From Prosthecobacter gellanilyticus (GTDB lineage: Bacteria > Verrucomicrobiota > Verrucomicrobiia > Verrucomicrobiales > Verrucomicrobiaceae): 64,000 bases of DNA. The stretch spans positions 1-64,000 of the forward strand of contig NZ_BKAG01000042.1 in the NCBI RefSeq assembly GCF_007992435.1. Reading direction: 5' to 3'. A program made the position numbers and the translations under genes. The notes under the pieces are model-generated. The model was not told the DNA's origin. It searched no databases and saw only the letters and a program-made list of their open reading frames with translations. The stretch's first letter is position 1. Each line of letters starts with the position of its first letter. Of the stretch, positions 24,901 through 32,793 are shown in pieces.

Positions 24901-27722
24901 ATGACTACAACATCACCGGCAAGACCGGCACCAAGGTGCTGAAGGCCTTCTACGATGCGGCCTCCGTGGTGCCCGTGACCTTCTCCCTGAGTGACTACCC
25001 CTACCTCGTCCGCGCTCCGAACCTCTCTCTCACCAAGACGGCCTTCGCCGATGGCCAGGCCTTTGGCAGCCTCACCCCCGTGGTGGACCGCCTGCCCAAT
25101 GGCCAGCCCAATCCGGCGCTGCTCAACACCACGCTGCCAGGAGTGGGCAGCGTGGCGGCACCGCACAAAGGCACCCGCATCACCTACACGCTCAAATGGG
25201 CTAACAAACTTTACCCCCAGCCGCAGACCCCGCCGGACACACGTCTGCCAGCCATGGCGAGGAACGTGACCATCCGTGAGGAGATCCCTGCGAACACCAC
25301 ATTCGTGGGCTTCATGCGGCTGAATGACACCCCCCTCGCCTCGGCCGCCGGGTTTACCTTTTTGACCAAAGAAGGTCACGTCATCCCCAGCGGCGGCGAA
25401 CCTTTCACCGACACCAACGGCAATGGTTTCAAAGACGCCAAGGAGACCGCCTACACCGACACCAACGGCAACAAGCGCTACGATGCCTTTACCGACACCC
25501 GCTTCTTTGAATACAAGGTGGCCCTTCTCAGCGCCGGGGCCGGCGGGAAGCTCACGTATGACGTGATCGCCACCGGCACGGAGGGCAGTCCCATCGTCAG
25601 TCGTGCGGATGGAGCCATCATTCCCAAGCCCGTCGGCGGTGTCACGTATCAGGGGTATGCCATCTGGTGTGAGAACCGCCGGTTTGGCGGCACCGCCACT
25701 CCGGAAAAGCTCACCAGCATCATCTCACGGCCGCTGCAGATCAATCAGCCTGTGATCACGGCCGGCACGAACACGGACCTGCACCCAGGTCTGGGGCAGC
25801 GCTTCAAACTGGAGATCGGCTATGACGTCAGAGGCCTGTCCGCTGTGCCGCTGCAGGACTACCTGCTCACCGTCACCGTGCCGAAACCCTTCACGGTGGT
25901 GGCAGACGCCGCCGTTCCCGCACCCCGCATCGGCATGGTGAACACCGCCCTGCCGGTGGGCTCCAGCCTGCGTGCCCTGAGAGCGTATCTTCCGGATCAA
26001 ACCAGCCCCACCTTCCGCCGCGGCGAGTCCGCGCCGATCTACAAAGTCACCGCCACGGAAACCACCATCGTCTTCAAGCTGGGCAACCTCAGGGGCGGCC
26101 AGACGGGCGCGGTGGGCCTGGAGCTCCAGATGCCCTCAACCCTGCCGACCACCAGCTATGACAAGGAAGGCTTCCTGAAGATCAAGTCCTATGCCGTCAA
26201 GGCAGAGATGAGTCATGCCAAAGTGGGCACCACTGTGATCACACCGGCCTCCGGCCTGGTCGTGATCGAGCCCACCATCGTGGCGCCTCGCGCCCAGGCC
26301 ATCACCAGCAGCCAGCTCATCCAGAACACCACACGGCTGTTCCTCGGCCGCATCCATCCGCTCAGTGTGCGCCCCAATGAGGCCTTTGACATGATCGTGT
26401 TTTTTGGCAACGCCACCGGCACGATGGTGCAGGGCGGGCTCATCACCATGGCCATCCCGCCGGGCATCACGCTCGACTCCCAGACACCCGTGGTCTATTA
26501 CTACACCGGAGACACTCCTGCGCAGGACAACCTCTATGAGCGCAACGATGTGGCCAAAGTCACGGGCAGCACCTTCACCATCGAGACGCTGGACATGGCA
26601 CCGCACACCATGGCCGCAGTGTCGCTGCACTTCATTGTGGCGGGCGGCATCCAGGGGAACACGATCGAGGACGGCAGCCTCAGCGTGACCAGCCAGAACT
26701 CCGCCGAACGCACGGCCATCCGCATGTGCATGGGCATCCAGCGGCCTAACTTCTTCACGGACATCTTCAACAGCGTCCTGGGACCCATCTTCAACGGCTT
26801 GAGCGAGGCCGTGGCCAAACTACTCCGGCCGGCCAACGAGCATCTCATCAAAGGCTCTTCCCGTTACCTGAGCGTGGTCGGTGCAGACATCGTGCAGCTC
26901 TCCAACGGCAGCGTCATCATCCCCCTCCAGGGTCGCCGTGTGGCCGCCATCGGTGGCCTGGACTACGTTCACGCGCTGGATGGCAACATCCTCATGTCGG
27001 ATGACGCCTACCGGGTGACGGTGTCTCACGAGTCGGCATCAAACGTGAGCATCACGGGCATCAACACCAACTACGCCTCGAATCAAACCTGGAACCCGCA
27101 CTCCGTCTTGAAAGGCCTGGCCTTGAACAATGCCGCCAACCTTGTGGCCGCTGGCGGTGGCAATCTGGTGGCTGCCGGTGGTGGCAACCTCGTGGGCATG
27201 GATGGCAGCACTCTTGTGGGCAATGACGGCGCCAGCCTGGGTGTGGTTTCCTTCAAAGGCCCCACGCTGGTGGCCGCGGGTGGTGGCAACCTCGTGGCCG
27301 CAGGAGGTGGCAACCTCGTGGCCGCAGGAGGTGGCAACCTCGTGGGCAATGATGGCAGCACTCTTGTGGGCCAGGATGGCGGCTCCTTGCTCGGGTTGGA
27401 CGGCTCCTTTTTCAAGCTGGCCACTACCAACCTCGTCGCTGCCGGTGGTGGTAATCTCGTCGCTGCGGGCGGTGGTAACCTCGTCGCCGCAGGGGGTGGC
27501 AATCTGGTGGCCGCTGGGGGCATGAACCTCACCGCTCCCGCTGTTTCTGGACTGATCAGTAACAGTGCCAGCAGCATCCTGGCCGGACAGATCGCCGGAG
27601 CAGGTATCATCCAGAACCTGTCCCGCGCTCAGATCATCAGCACCAGCAGTTCCGCTGGCATCCTCAGTCACAACGGCGGCCAGGTCCTCAGTCACAATGG
27701 CGGTGTCCTGCTGGCTCCGTAA
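21963..27722 (+). CDS. Giant secreted protein: duplicated beta-sandwich modules, DUF11 repeats, glycine-rich [NT]LVAAGG repeats
   Basis: The 1919-residue protein has a signal peptide ending SVAQA. Residues about 45-240 and 245-440 are two copies of one module (WVAGRDMVANE/WVGGRDLATNE, VVRWTAPRAGTYAI/VVRWTAPATGRYEA, YWQD, VDFLLGTR/VDFLMGTR), probably carbohydrate-binding-like beta sandwiches. Several DUF11-type repeats follow (ITYKLKFENAGTGPATDVLV, VFYTLKAKNRSTATITSAVV, ITYTLKWANKL). A calcium-loop-like stretch DTNGNGFKDAKETAYTDTNG lies near 1155. From about 1725 to 1855 there are nine [NT]LVAAGG units mixed with LVGNDG/LVGQDG units, then SHNGGQVLSHNGG. It is probably a cell-surface or extracellular adhesin or matrix protein; no sorting domain was recognised. 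The start could also be the MKKT codon at 21975. Confidence 0.85.
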   Translation: MPSFMKKTPLSRPCQRLIDGALRRSPSAPLWKSIAFMLMALTSVAQAGHWVAGRDMVANEAAGPVNPNGAVPEWSYGDRATAASTDLELFGPTERAANGTVKSWNTSDHSLVGVNTGSVPAGYLGPRPIYPGEMVLHPRYDLWFTVVRWTAPRAGTYAIAAYWQDHDWGGGDGGTAHTVINGEEVFAYTFDNGNGAADARVLTLAEGDTVDFLLGTRAGNDYDATRFNAFVTTVDDPAALWVGGRDLATNEKPDGNANELLNPNGTVPQWTYGYRTTIADTALGVFTNASAQHTNGGASDDVMEGWKAGDAAVTCNTHATTGHIYDFGFGPNLPIGPREMLISPTAGGTLPVVRWTAPATGRYEAMPYWQDIDGHGGNGFSAHVVVNGVEVFSETMNDAGGCSTVKTLDLTAGDQVDFLMGTRGEFSFDTTKFDVFIVRAAVLPAPASLAIETASPPMTEDFWTFATHYEGATEGLALRVQYADATTPDQWHDLDAGGGTNAMTDDGEGEWSLFIPFLDIPAGYYRFRVVAAAPGYGDSPGQAFGVQALGESGTDPIGITAPGAPPLPPTPQAMPASSKVTYVIGTKASATTAKQGQVAKFTITMAVPSGTPTPEMVMQWSATPADPLSWQNLDDQTAVYSKTAKNWTVTAPVLPVGTAIHFRTLTKGQGRVSTPGPVISSVLKTIGPIAITPGPIWKFASLKVSSPSDTTGKTAVTGEIITYKLKFENAGTGPATDVLVSLPVPAGTELIGGTSADLATVVTSANRLTIKKLTWAFPTLAPGGTMEKEIRVQVKDTTTGKVTMPAASMELKSDELPPDNLFTLSGNPNVLPKKDVVTNIFSALSLTLTSSASPYEPPTSAGVLSAGQAVFYTLKAKNRSTATITSAVVTLRIPDGMSLEYVALQDPVTFDFTGSHVSDSTTNPAVTPVAYGKQRTITWNVGSVLATQERTIKFALRVMYDLESFRIENGTYVTNTISVNDYNITGKTGTKVLKAFYDAASVVPVTFSLSDYPYLVRAPNLSLTKTAFADGQAFGSLTPVVDRLPNGQPNPALLNTTLPGVGSVAAPHKGTRITYTLKWANKLYPQPQTPPDTRLPAMARNVTIREEIPANTTFVGFMRLNDTPLASAAGFTFLTKEGHVIPSGGEPFTDTNGNGFKDAKETAYTDTNGNKRYDAFTDTRFFEYKVALLSAGAGGKLTYDVIATGTEGSPIVSRADGAIIPKPVGGVTYQGYAIWCENRRFGGTATPEKLTSIISRPLQINQPVITAGTNTDLHPGLGQRFKLEIGYDVRGLSAVPLQDYLLTVTVPKPFTVVADAAVPAPRIGMVNTALPVGSSLRALRAYLPDQTSPTFRRGESAPIYKVTATETTIVFKLGNLRGGQTGAVGLELQMPSTLPTTSYDKEGFLKIKSYAVKAEMSHAKVGTTVITPASGLVVIEPTIVAPRAQAITSSQLIQNTTRLFLGRIHPLSVRPNEAFDMIVFFGNATGTMVQGGLITMAIPPGITLDSQTPVVYYYTGDTPAQDNLYERNDVAKVTGSTFTIETLDMAPHTMAAVSLHFIVAGGIQGNTIEDGSLSVTSQNSAERTAIRMCMGIQRPNFFTDIFNSVLGPIFNGLSEAVAKLLRPANEHLIKGSSRYLSVVGADIVQLSNGSVIIPLQGRRVAAIGGLDYVHALDGNILMSDDAYRVTVSHESASNVSITGINTNYASNQTWNPHSVLKGLALNNAANLVAAGGGNLVAAGGGNLVGMDGSTLVGNDGASLGVVSFKGPTLVAAGGGNLVAAGGGNLVAAGGGNLVGNDGSTLVGQDGGSLLGLDGSFFKLATTNLVAAGGGNLVAAGGGNLVAAGGGNLVAAGGMNLTAPAVSGLISNSASSILAGQIAGAGIIQNLSRAQIISTSSSAGILSHNGGQVLSHNGGVLLAP
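27137..27530 (+). repeat. 24-bp coding tandem repeats, [NT]LVAAGGG
   Basis: The DNA encodes repeated eight-residue units; three consecutive copies around 27290-27345 are nearly identical in DNA (GTGGCCGCAGGAGGTGGCAA), while others differ in codons but not in protein. That mixture points to recent slippage or conversion acting on an older array. The array ends before the last 60 residues of the giant protein. Confidence 0.8.
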
Positions 27723-27734
27723 GCTCTAGATCCA

Positions 27735-27831
27735 ATGCCGCTCAGCAATAGGGGATGGCTGTTATCTTGTGCCTTGAGGGCCAAGGGCCCGACACTCCTT
27801 AGCCCAGGCCAGCGGCCTGGGATTCAGCACG
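27735..27831 (-). repeat. Family C repeat, copy 2 (inverted)
   Basis: It starts AATGCCGCTCAGCA and contains, in reverse order relative to copy 1, the GGGCCAAGGGCCC-type hairpin, ACTCCTTAGCCCAGG and the CCAGGCCAGCGGCCTGGG palindrome, ending in GATTCAGCACG. It follows immediately after the giant gene stop. Confidence 0.7.
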
Positions 27832-28412
27832 TTTTGCACTCACCAACGAACCAGAGCGCCGAAGGTGCGACACTCGCCTCCTCGGGTCCATTTGCCGCTG
27901 CGATGTCCGGCGTCGAGTGTCGGCCATACAGGCCTCAGGGTCGGGTAACCGACGTTGCGTTGGCGCATTTCCCAGGCCGTTAGCCTGGGCTGAGGAGTGC
28001 CGCCTCTTCGAGGCTCTAAACTCGGGATTGCTTAGCGGCATTAGGTCCAGGCTGGAGAAACGCCCGCTTCACGAAGGTGCTGCGGGCGAATCCAGGCTCA
28101 TCAAAGCAGATCCAGGCTCGAGGGATCCGTTTGCCGTTGTTGGCGATTGTTGACGGTTGGTTGCGGTGCCCCTTCAGAAGGATCGATCCGACTGTCTCCG
28201 ACCTGTGTCGTTCGGGGCAGATGGCGTTCGCGGAGGTCTGAGCTTTACCCATAAGTTCTGACTTTTTCGGCATCACGACTTTCTGTCTTGAACCACTCCG
28301 TGGTTCTCCAATCCATGGCACTCGTCTCGAACTGCCATTTTGTGGGTAAAGGTCAGGGCGGAGGTGGCGAGGTCCAATGGGGTGCAATCGTGACGCCCGC
28401 ACCACACTCCCA
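27832..28412. other. Intergenic repeat-rich stretch between the giant gene and pdhA
   Basis: No gene is seen. It contains a third family C copy (27971-28043, with CCCAGGCCGTTAGCCTGGG and the CTTAGCGGCATT end), several GATCCAGGCT units (28045-28125), a block related to the tract upstream of the giant gene (28125-28225), and a lone family A head GAACCACTCCGTGGTTC at 28290-28306. A hairpin GCGACACTCGCCTC...GTCGAGTGTCGGC is also visible around 27868-27925. Confidence 0.55.
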
Positions 28413-28447
28413 AACAAAAGCGCGCCAGCTTCATCAGCGGGCGCGCT
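28413..28447 (-). terminator. Rho-independent terminator of pdhA
   Basis: Read on the minus strand, AGCGCGCC ... GGCGCGCT arms (28447-28440 and 28426-28419) are followed by TTTGTTT. It lies about 55 bases after the pdhA stop. A further small hairpin (CAGTCC...GGACTG, 28466-28487) precedes it. Confidence 0.65.
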
Positions 28448-28500
28448 CTGGGTTTGGGTGGTCTTCAGTCCTTGCGGACCTGGACTGAAAGCGAAGTTGG

Positions 28501-29577
28501 TTAGTCGTTGAAGAAGTGGCGGCCGATCTCGCTGGCTTCGGTCTTGTTATCGGTCTCCCAGTAGACGTCTTCAAAGATGGACTCGGGCTCGGGATAGGGG
28601 CTGGCTTTGGCGAACTCGGCAGAGGCGTCGGCCTCGGCCTGGGCTTCGCGGTCGATCTTCTTGAGGTCGGCCTCGGTGGCGACGCCTTCGGCGATGAGGA
28701 CGGCTTTCCACACCTGGATGGGGTCGTGATCGCGCTGGAAGCGCTCCACCTCGTCCTTGGTGCGGTATTTCATCTTGTTCGCATCGGCGACGGAGTGGCC
28801 TTCCCAGCGGTAGGTGGAGATCTCCATGAGCGTGGGCTTGCTCTCGTTGTGGGCGCGGTCGAGGGCGGCACCCACGCGGGCGCGGACCTCATAGAGGTTC
28901 TCACCCAGGCAGTGGTCCCAGGCCATGCCGTAGCCTTCAGCGCGCTCGGCGAGGCATTTGCCATAGGCGGAGGAGCGCTCCTGGCTGGTGCCCATGGAGT
29001 AGCCGTTGTTTTCGATGATGTAGATGACCGGGAGGTCCCAGAGGGCGGCGAGGTTCAGGGACTCGTGGAAGGCGCCCTGGTTCACAGCGCCATCACCCAG
29101 GAAGCACATGGCGGCGCCTTTGAGGCCGCGAAACTTCAGGCCATAGGCGAGGCCGAGGCCCAGAGGAGTCTGGCCGGCGACGATGCCGTGGCCGCCCCAG
29201 TAGTTCTTGTCCGGGGCGAAGTAGTGCATGGAGCCGCCTTTGCCCTTGGAGCAGCCGGTGGCCTTGCCGAAAAGCTCCGCCATGCACTCGTTCATGCTCA
29301 TGCCGACGCCGAGGGCGTGGGCGTGGTCACGATAAGCGGTGATCATGTGGTCGTTCGCGCCCATGAGGGAAGCGCAGCCGATGGCCACGGACTCCTGGCC
29401 GATGTAAAGGTGGAGGAAGCCGCCCATGCGACCGGCCTGGTAATGCTGGAGGGAAACCTGCTCAAAACGGCGGACGCGGACCATCTTGCGGTAGAGCTCG
29501 ATCTTGTCGTCAGCGGTGAGCTTCTGATTGATCGGGGAGGCGGCGGGATTCGGCGTGGGGTCTTTTGCGAGGGCCAT
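28501..29577 (-). CDS. pdhA: Pyruvate dehydrogenase E1 component, alpha subunit
   Basis: The 358-residue protein is standard length for E1-alpha of the E1-alpha2beta2 type. It shows YRKMVRVRRFEQVSLQHYQAGRMGGFLHLYIGQESVAIG at the N-terminus, the thiamine diphosphate motif GDGAVNQGAFHESLNLAALW...IIENN (about 160-190), and the phosphorylation-loop-like region YRWEGHSVADANKMKYRTKDEV. It decarboxylates pyruvate and passes the acetyl group to E2 lipoyl domains in the cytoplasm. The beta subunit and E2 are not adjacent, which is unusual; the next genes belong to other functions. A branched-chain or acetoin E1 is less likely because of the close PdhA pattern. A terminator follows the stop. Confidence 0.92.
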   Translation of the reverse strand: MALAKDPTPNPAASPINQKLTADDKIELYRKMVRVRRFEQVSLQHYQAGRMGGFLHLYIGQESVAIGCASLMGANDHMITAYRDHAHALGVGMSMNECMAELFGKATGCSKGKGGSMHYFAPDKNYWGGHGIVAGQTPLGLGLAYGLKFRGLKGAAMCFLGDGAVNQGAFHESLNLAALWDLPVIYIIENNGYSMGTSQERSSAYGKCLAERAEGYGMAWDHCLGENLYEVRARVGAALDRAHNESKPTLMEISTYRWEGHSVADANKMKYRTKDEVERFQRDHDPIQVWKAVLIAEGVATEADLKKIDREAQAEADASAEFAKASPYPEPESIFEDVYWETDNKTEASEIGRHFFND

Positions 29578-29665
29578 AAAGTGGGCGGCGAGAGTAACGA
29601 TGGATGCGCCCGGCGCAAGCGGGGAGGGCGGGGAGGCTAAAAAGCCCTGTCTCGCTAAGCAGGAA

Positions 29666-29832
29666 GCAGGCCTCCCCTTCAGACCATCTGTGCCCTCTGC
29701 GCTATCTGCGGTTAAAAATCAGTGCTTCTCAGGAAGCGGGCCGGGGAAACCAGGCCTGAGGGTCAAGACAGTCAAGCAGGCCTCCCCTTCAGTCCATCTG
29801 AGCCCTCTGCGTTATCTGCGGTTAAAAAAATC
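29666..29832. repeat. Direct repeat pair, 'CTCTGCGCTATCTGCGGTTA' family
   Basis: A segment of about 55 bases beginning AGCAGGCCTCCCCTTCAG, then ACCATCTG and ending CTGCGGTTAAAAA, occurs at 29666 and 29775. A third member lies at about 43504-43555 upstream of dtd. It occupies most of the gap between pdhA and the MerR-like gene; nothing else is seen in that gap. Confidence 0.65.
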
Positions 29833-29841
29833 ACCGCTTTT

Positions 29842-30804
29842 TCACCCCCGCGAAGCCACCTGCAAAAGGATCTGGTCCAGCTCACACAGGGAATGCGCCC
29901 AGTGGATGGGCGCTCCGGCGAGCAGTTGCTCATAACCGGAGGCTGCCTTGCCGCCCACGATCATGGCGGTGGATTCCGGCAGGAGTCGGCGGAGGCGGAG
30001 GAGCTTTTCCTCAATGACGGGGCATTTTTCCAGGTAGACCACGCTCAGGGCCACGGCGCGGGCGCGGCGGGCCTGGGCGCAGGCGGCGATCTCCTCCACC
30101 GGCAGATTCGGCCCCAGGTAGGTGATTCGCCAGCCCAGGTCGCGGGCGGAGGCGGCGGCCATCATGGCACCGATCTCCTGCAGCTCTCCGCAGGGCGTGG
30201 CCACCATCAGCTCCGGCGCGTTCGGGGCCGTCTGGCTGCCGGGCACAGGGAGCATGAGCATCTCCCGGATCACGGACGTGGCGATGCATTCATGCGCCGG
30301 GCGCAGGCCCCCGGCCTCTGCGGCCTGTTTCATATGCTCCAGCAGCGGGCAGATCACCTGGTGCAGCATGCCCCGCTGGCCCAGCTGCTGGCGGGCGCGC
30401 AGCAGCAGGCGGCGCAGGCGGTCCGTGTCATACGCGCCGCAGGCTTCCAGCGCGCATTGGATGAAGTCCTGCGGCTTTTCCAGGCAGGGCACAGCCTCGA
30501 CAAAACTGATCGCGTGAGTGGCCGTAAAACCCGCCACAGGGGCGGCTGTGCGGGTCAGCTGCTGGTCCACCAGGCGGCGGAGATCTTCGGTGCCCAGACG
30601 GGCCACATTGCCGATGCGATGCCCCGCCTCGGTCAGCTCGCGCAACAGCTTCAGCCGCTCGATCGCCTCCTCACAATACATGCGCCGGTTCGTGCAGGTG
30701 CGGCTCGGATTCAGGGCATTGTAGCGCCGCTCCCAAATGCGGATGACATGGGGATTGAGACCACTGAGCTGGCTGGCCATCTGGATCGGAATGGGCATTG
30801 GCAA
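29842..30804 (-). CDS. MerR-type regulator with degenerate cobalamin-binding domain (CarH/CarA-like)
   Basis: The 320-residue protein has an N-terminal MerR helix-turn-helix (IQMASQLSGLNPHVIRIWERRYNALNPSRTCTNRRMY, about 7-45), a helical bundle (about 110-195) and a Rossmann-like C-terminal domain (about 200-320), the layout of the B12 photoreceptor CarH. However, the bundle motif W-x9-E-H reads A-x9-E-C here (in KQAAEAGGLRPAHECIATSV), and the cobalamin-base-off motif D/E-x-H-x-x-G reads ELQEIG, losing the axial His. It is therefore probably B12-independent, like some CarA-type repressors. It is divergent from the spmAB-like gene with 146 bases between, and may control it or itself. Confidence 0.78.
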   Translation of the reverse strand: MPMPIPIQMASQLSGLNPHVIRIWERRYNALNPSRTCTNRRMYCEEAIERLKLLRELTEAGHRIGNVARLGTEDLRRLVDQQLTRTAAPVAGFTATHAISFVEAVPCLEKPQDFIQCALEACGAYDTDRLRRLLLRARQQLGQRGMLHQVICPLLEHMKQAAEAGGLRPAHECIATSVIREMLMLPVPGSQTAPNAPELMVATPCGELQEIGAMMAAASARDLGWRITYLGPNLPVEEIAACAQARRARAVALSVVYLEKCPVIEEKLLRLRRLLPESTAMIVGGKAASGYEQLLAGAPIHWAHSLCELDQILLQVASRG

Positions 30805-30898
30805 GGATCGAGGGACTGGCGGGGGAGGGAGACCGGACGGGAGATGGATTTAAATGGAAAGCGGGGTTGCCCGAGCTCCCATTTGCAAGCAAGCACTT

Positions 30899-30927
30899 TT
30901 GTCTACGTCGTGACGAGCGCATAAGAT
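30899..30927 (+). promoter_or_regulatory. Sigma70-like promoter for the spmAB fusion gene
   Basis: TTGTCT (30899-30904) and TAAGAT (30922-30927) are 17 bases apart and 24 bases before the ATG at 30951. The spacer contains CGTCGTGACG, a CGTC/GACG dyad that could be read by the divergent MerR-like protein. Confidence 0.5.
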
Positions 30928-30950
30928 ACACTGACACACTGCCTTTTGCC

Positions 30951-32429
30951 ATGCTGAACTACATCTGGGCCACACTACTGTTTGTTGGGTTGATCGTCGC
31001 CGGCCTGATCGGCAGGGTGTCCGGCGAGGCCAGCGTGATCGATGCCGCCATGAAAGGCGCGGAGAAAGCCGTCATGGGCATCGCGCTGCCGCTGGCAGGC
31101 ATGATGATGTTCTGGCTCGGCGTGCTGCGCCTTTTGGAAAAAGCCGGCGTGCTGGAGGCCGTGGTGCGTCTGCTCTCTCCCCTGCTCCGCCGCTTGTTTC
31201 CGGACGTGCCCACCGGTCACCCCGCCATGAGCGCCATGGTGATGAACCTCTCCGCGAACATGCTGGGCCTCTCGAACAACGCCACCCCGCTCGGCCTGAA
31301 AGCCATGGGCCATCTGCAGGAGCTGAATCCGCACAAGCAAAGCGCCAGCAATGCCATGGTGACCTTCCTCGCCCTGAACACCGGCGCCTTCACGCTGATC
31401 CCCATGTCCGCGATGAACTTCCTCAACGCAGCCGGCATTCGCAATAGCTACCAAGTCATCGTCCCCACCATCCTCGCCACCGCCTGTGCCTCCATTGGTG
31501 CCGTGATGGCCGCGAAGAGTTTTCAAAGGCTCCCGCAGTTCACCCCGCAGCCCGATGAAGTGGAAACACCTCCCGATGCCGCCGCCACCGCCAGCGCTGC
31601 AGCCACCGCCACCACCACCGCTCCGGTGAGTGTGGAGATGCCCAAGACCTCCTTCCGCTTCTCCAGCAAGGCGCGGGTATGGCTCATGGTTTTGACCGTG
31701 CTTTTCATCGGCGTCTCCGCATTGGAACTCGGACCTCCCGTATGGCGCAAAACCGTGCTGGAAAAATCCGGACTCGCCTCCGTCATCGCGAAATCTGAGC
31801 AGCGCAAAAAGGACGCTGAAGCCACCCTGCTGCAAAAGAAAGAAGAAGCCAAAGCCGCGGCTGCCACCGCCGTGACCAAGCCCGAACCTCCCGCGTGGCG
31901 ACGTGTCATGGATGGTGCCTCCGGTCTCGCCATTCCCGCCATCCTCATCCTCGCCGTCGGTGTGGCCTGGGCACGCGGCGTGCGGGTGTATGAGGAGTTT
32001 GTCGATGGCGCCAAGGAAGGCTTCGCCGTGGCCGTGCGCATCATGCCCTACCTCGTGGCCATGCTCGCCGTGCTGGCCATCCTGCGAGAGTCCGGCGCGT
32101 TTCAGTTACTCGAGTATGCGCTCGCACCCATGCTGAACTTCCTCGGCTTCCCGGTCGAGCTCCTCTCCCTCGCCCTCATGCGACCCCTGAGCGGCTCCGG
32201 TGCCCAAGGCATCCTGAATGAGATCCTCACGCGCCCGGACCTCAGCGAGATGGTGAAGTTCACCGCCGCCATCCTGTATGGCTCCACCGAGACCACCTTC
32301 TACGTGCTCACCGTCTACTTCGGCAGCGTCGGCATCCGCCGCTTCCGCCACGCCCTCATGGCCGGCCTCACCGCCGACTTCATCGGCATGGTCGCCGCCG
32401 TGGCGTTTGGGAGATTGCTCTTTGGTTGA
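30951..32429 (+). CDS. SpmA-SpmB fusion: nucleoside-recognition (Gate) domain membrane protein
   Basis: The 492-residue membrane protein joins two Gate domains. The N-terminal half has the SpmA hallmark NLSANMLGLSNNATPLGLKAMGHLQELNPHKQSASNAMVTFLALNT, and the C-terminal half has the SpmB hallmark RIMPYLVAMLAVLAILRESGAF...LMRPLSGSGAQGILNEIL. About ten membrane segments are predicted by eye, with a long charged linker (about 205-310) containing an Ala/Glu/Lys-rich helix. In Bacillus the two proteins are separate and needed for spore-core dehydration; this lineage does not sporulate, so a transport or export role is more likely. I start at MLNYIWATLLF, 24 bases after a good promoter, not at the upstream in-frame methionine. 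The 3' end is partly duplicated downstream. Confidence 0.88.
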   Translation: MLNYIWATLLFVGLIVAGLIGRVSGEASVIDAAMKGAEKAVMGIALPLAGMMMFWLGVLRLLEKAGVLEAVVRLLSPLLRRLFPDVPTGHPAMSAMVMNLSANMLGLSNNATPLGLKAMGHLQELNPHKQSASNAMVTFLALNTGAFTLIPMSAMNFLNAAGIRNSYQVIVPTILATACASIGAVMAAKSFQRLPQFTPQPDEVETPPDAAATASAAATATTTAPVSVEMPKTSFRFSSKARVWLMVLTVLFIGVSALELGPPVWRKTVLEKSGLASVIAKSEQRKKDAEATLLQKKEEAKAAAATAVTKPEPPAWRRVMDGASGLAIPAILILAVGVAWARGVRVYEEFVDGAKEGFAVAVRIMPYLVAMLAVLAILRESGAFQLLEYALAPMLNFLGFPVELLSLALMRPLSGSGAQGILNEILTRPDLSEMVKFTAAILYGSTETTFYVLTVYFGSVGIRRFRHALMAGLTADFIGMVAAVAFGRLLFG

Positions 32430-32536
32430 GAATTTCTTAACCGCTAATTTAACGCTAACGGGACGCTAATAAAAGACAGGTCAGAATCAATTCTGGGATA
32501 TTAGCGTCTAATGAGCGTCCTATCAGCGGTTAAAAA
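32411..32536. repeat. Inverted-repeat element, family F, copy 1
   Basis: It starts with the TTCTTAACCGCTAATTTAACG arm within the end of the spmAB-like gene and closes with TATCAGCGGTTAA. The arms share the repeated core CGCTAAT/ATTAGCG and form a long imperfect hairpin. The element overlaps the last codons and stop of the gene. Confidence 0.7.
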
Positions 32537-32593
32537 CTTGCCACAAGAACCGGCTCACCTAACCAAATGAGTGTGAAGCTATGCAGCGCCACT

Positions 32594-32785
32594 GGAGCGC
32601 GGATCTCCGAATCCGCAGCAAGGTAGAACGAGCATCATAGCCAGCGCTCCCCCCCAAATCGCCGCTCGAAGGCTTGTTCGCGGGCAGCTGCAAGCCGCGC
32701 GCATCCCTCGTCTCGTTCAAGCTCCTCGAGGAGCCTGCGCTCTGCGTGCCTGCAACCCGGCTGCGGATTCGGAGATCCGCGCTCC
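32594..32785. repeat. Perfect 26-bp inverted repeats enclosing a 140-bp GC-rich core
   Basis: GGAGCGCGGATCTCCGAATC (then CGCAGC) at 32594-32619 is matched exactly in reverse complement at 32760-32785. The core has further internal dyads (GCTCCTCGAGGAGC). No open frame is convincing. It sits between the two family F copies, so this gap is a nested inverted-repeat structure. Confidence 0.8.
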
Positions 32786-32793
32786 ATGAGACC

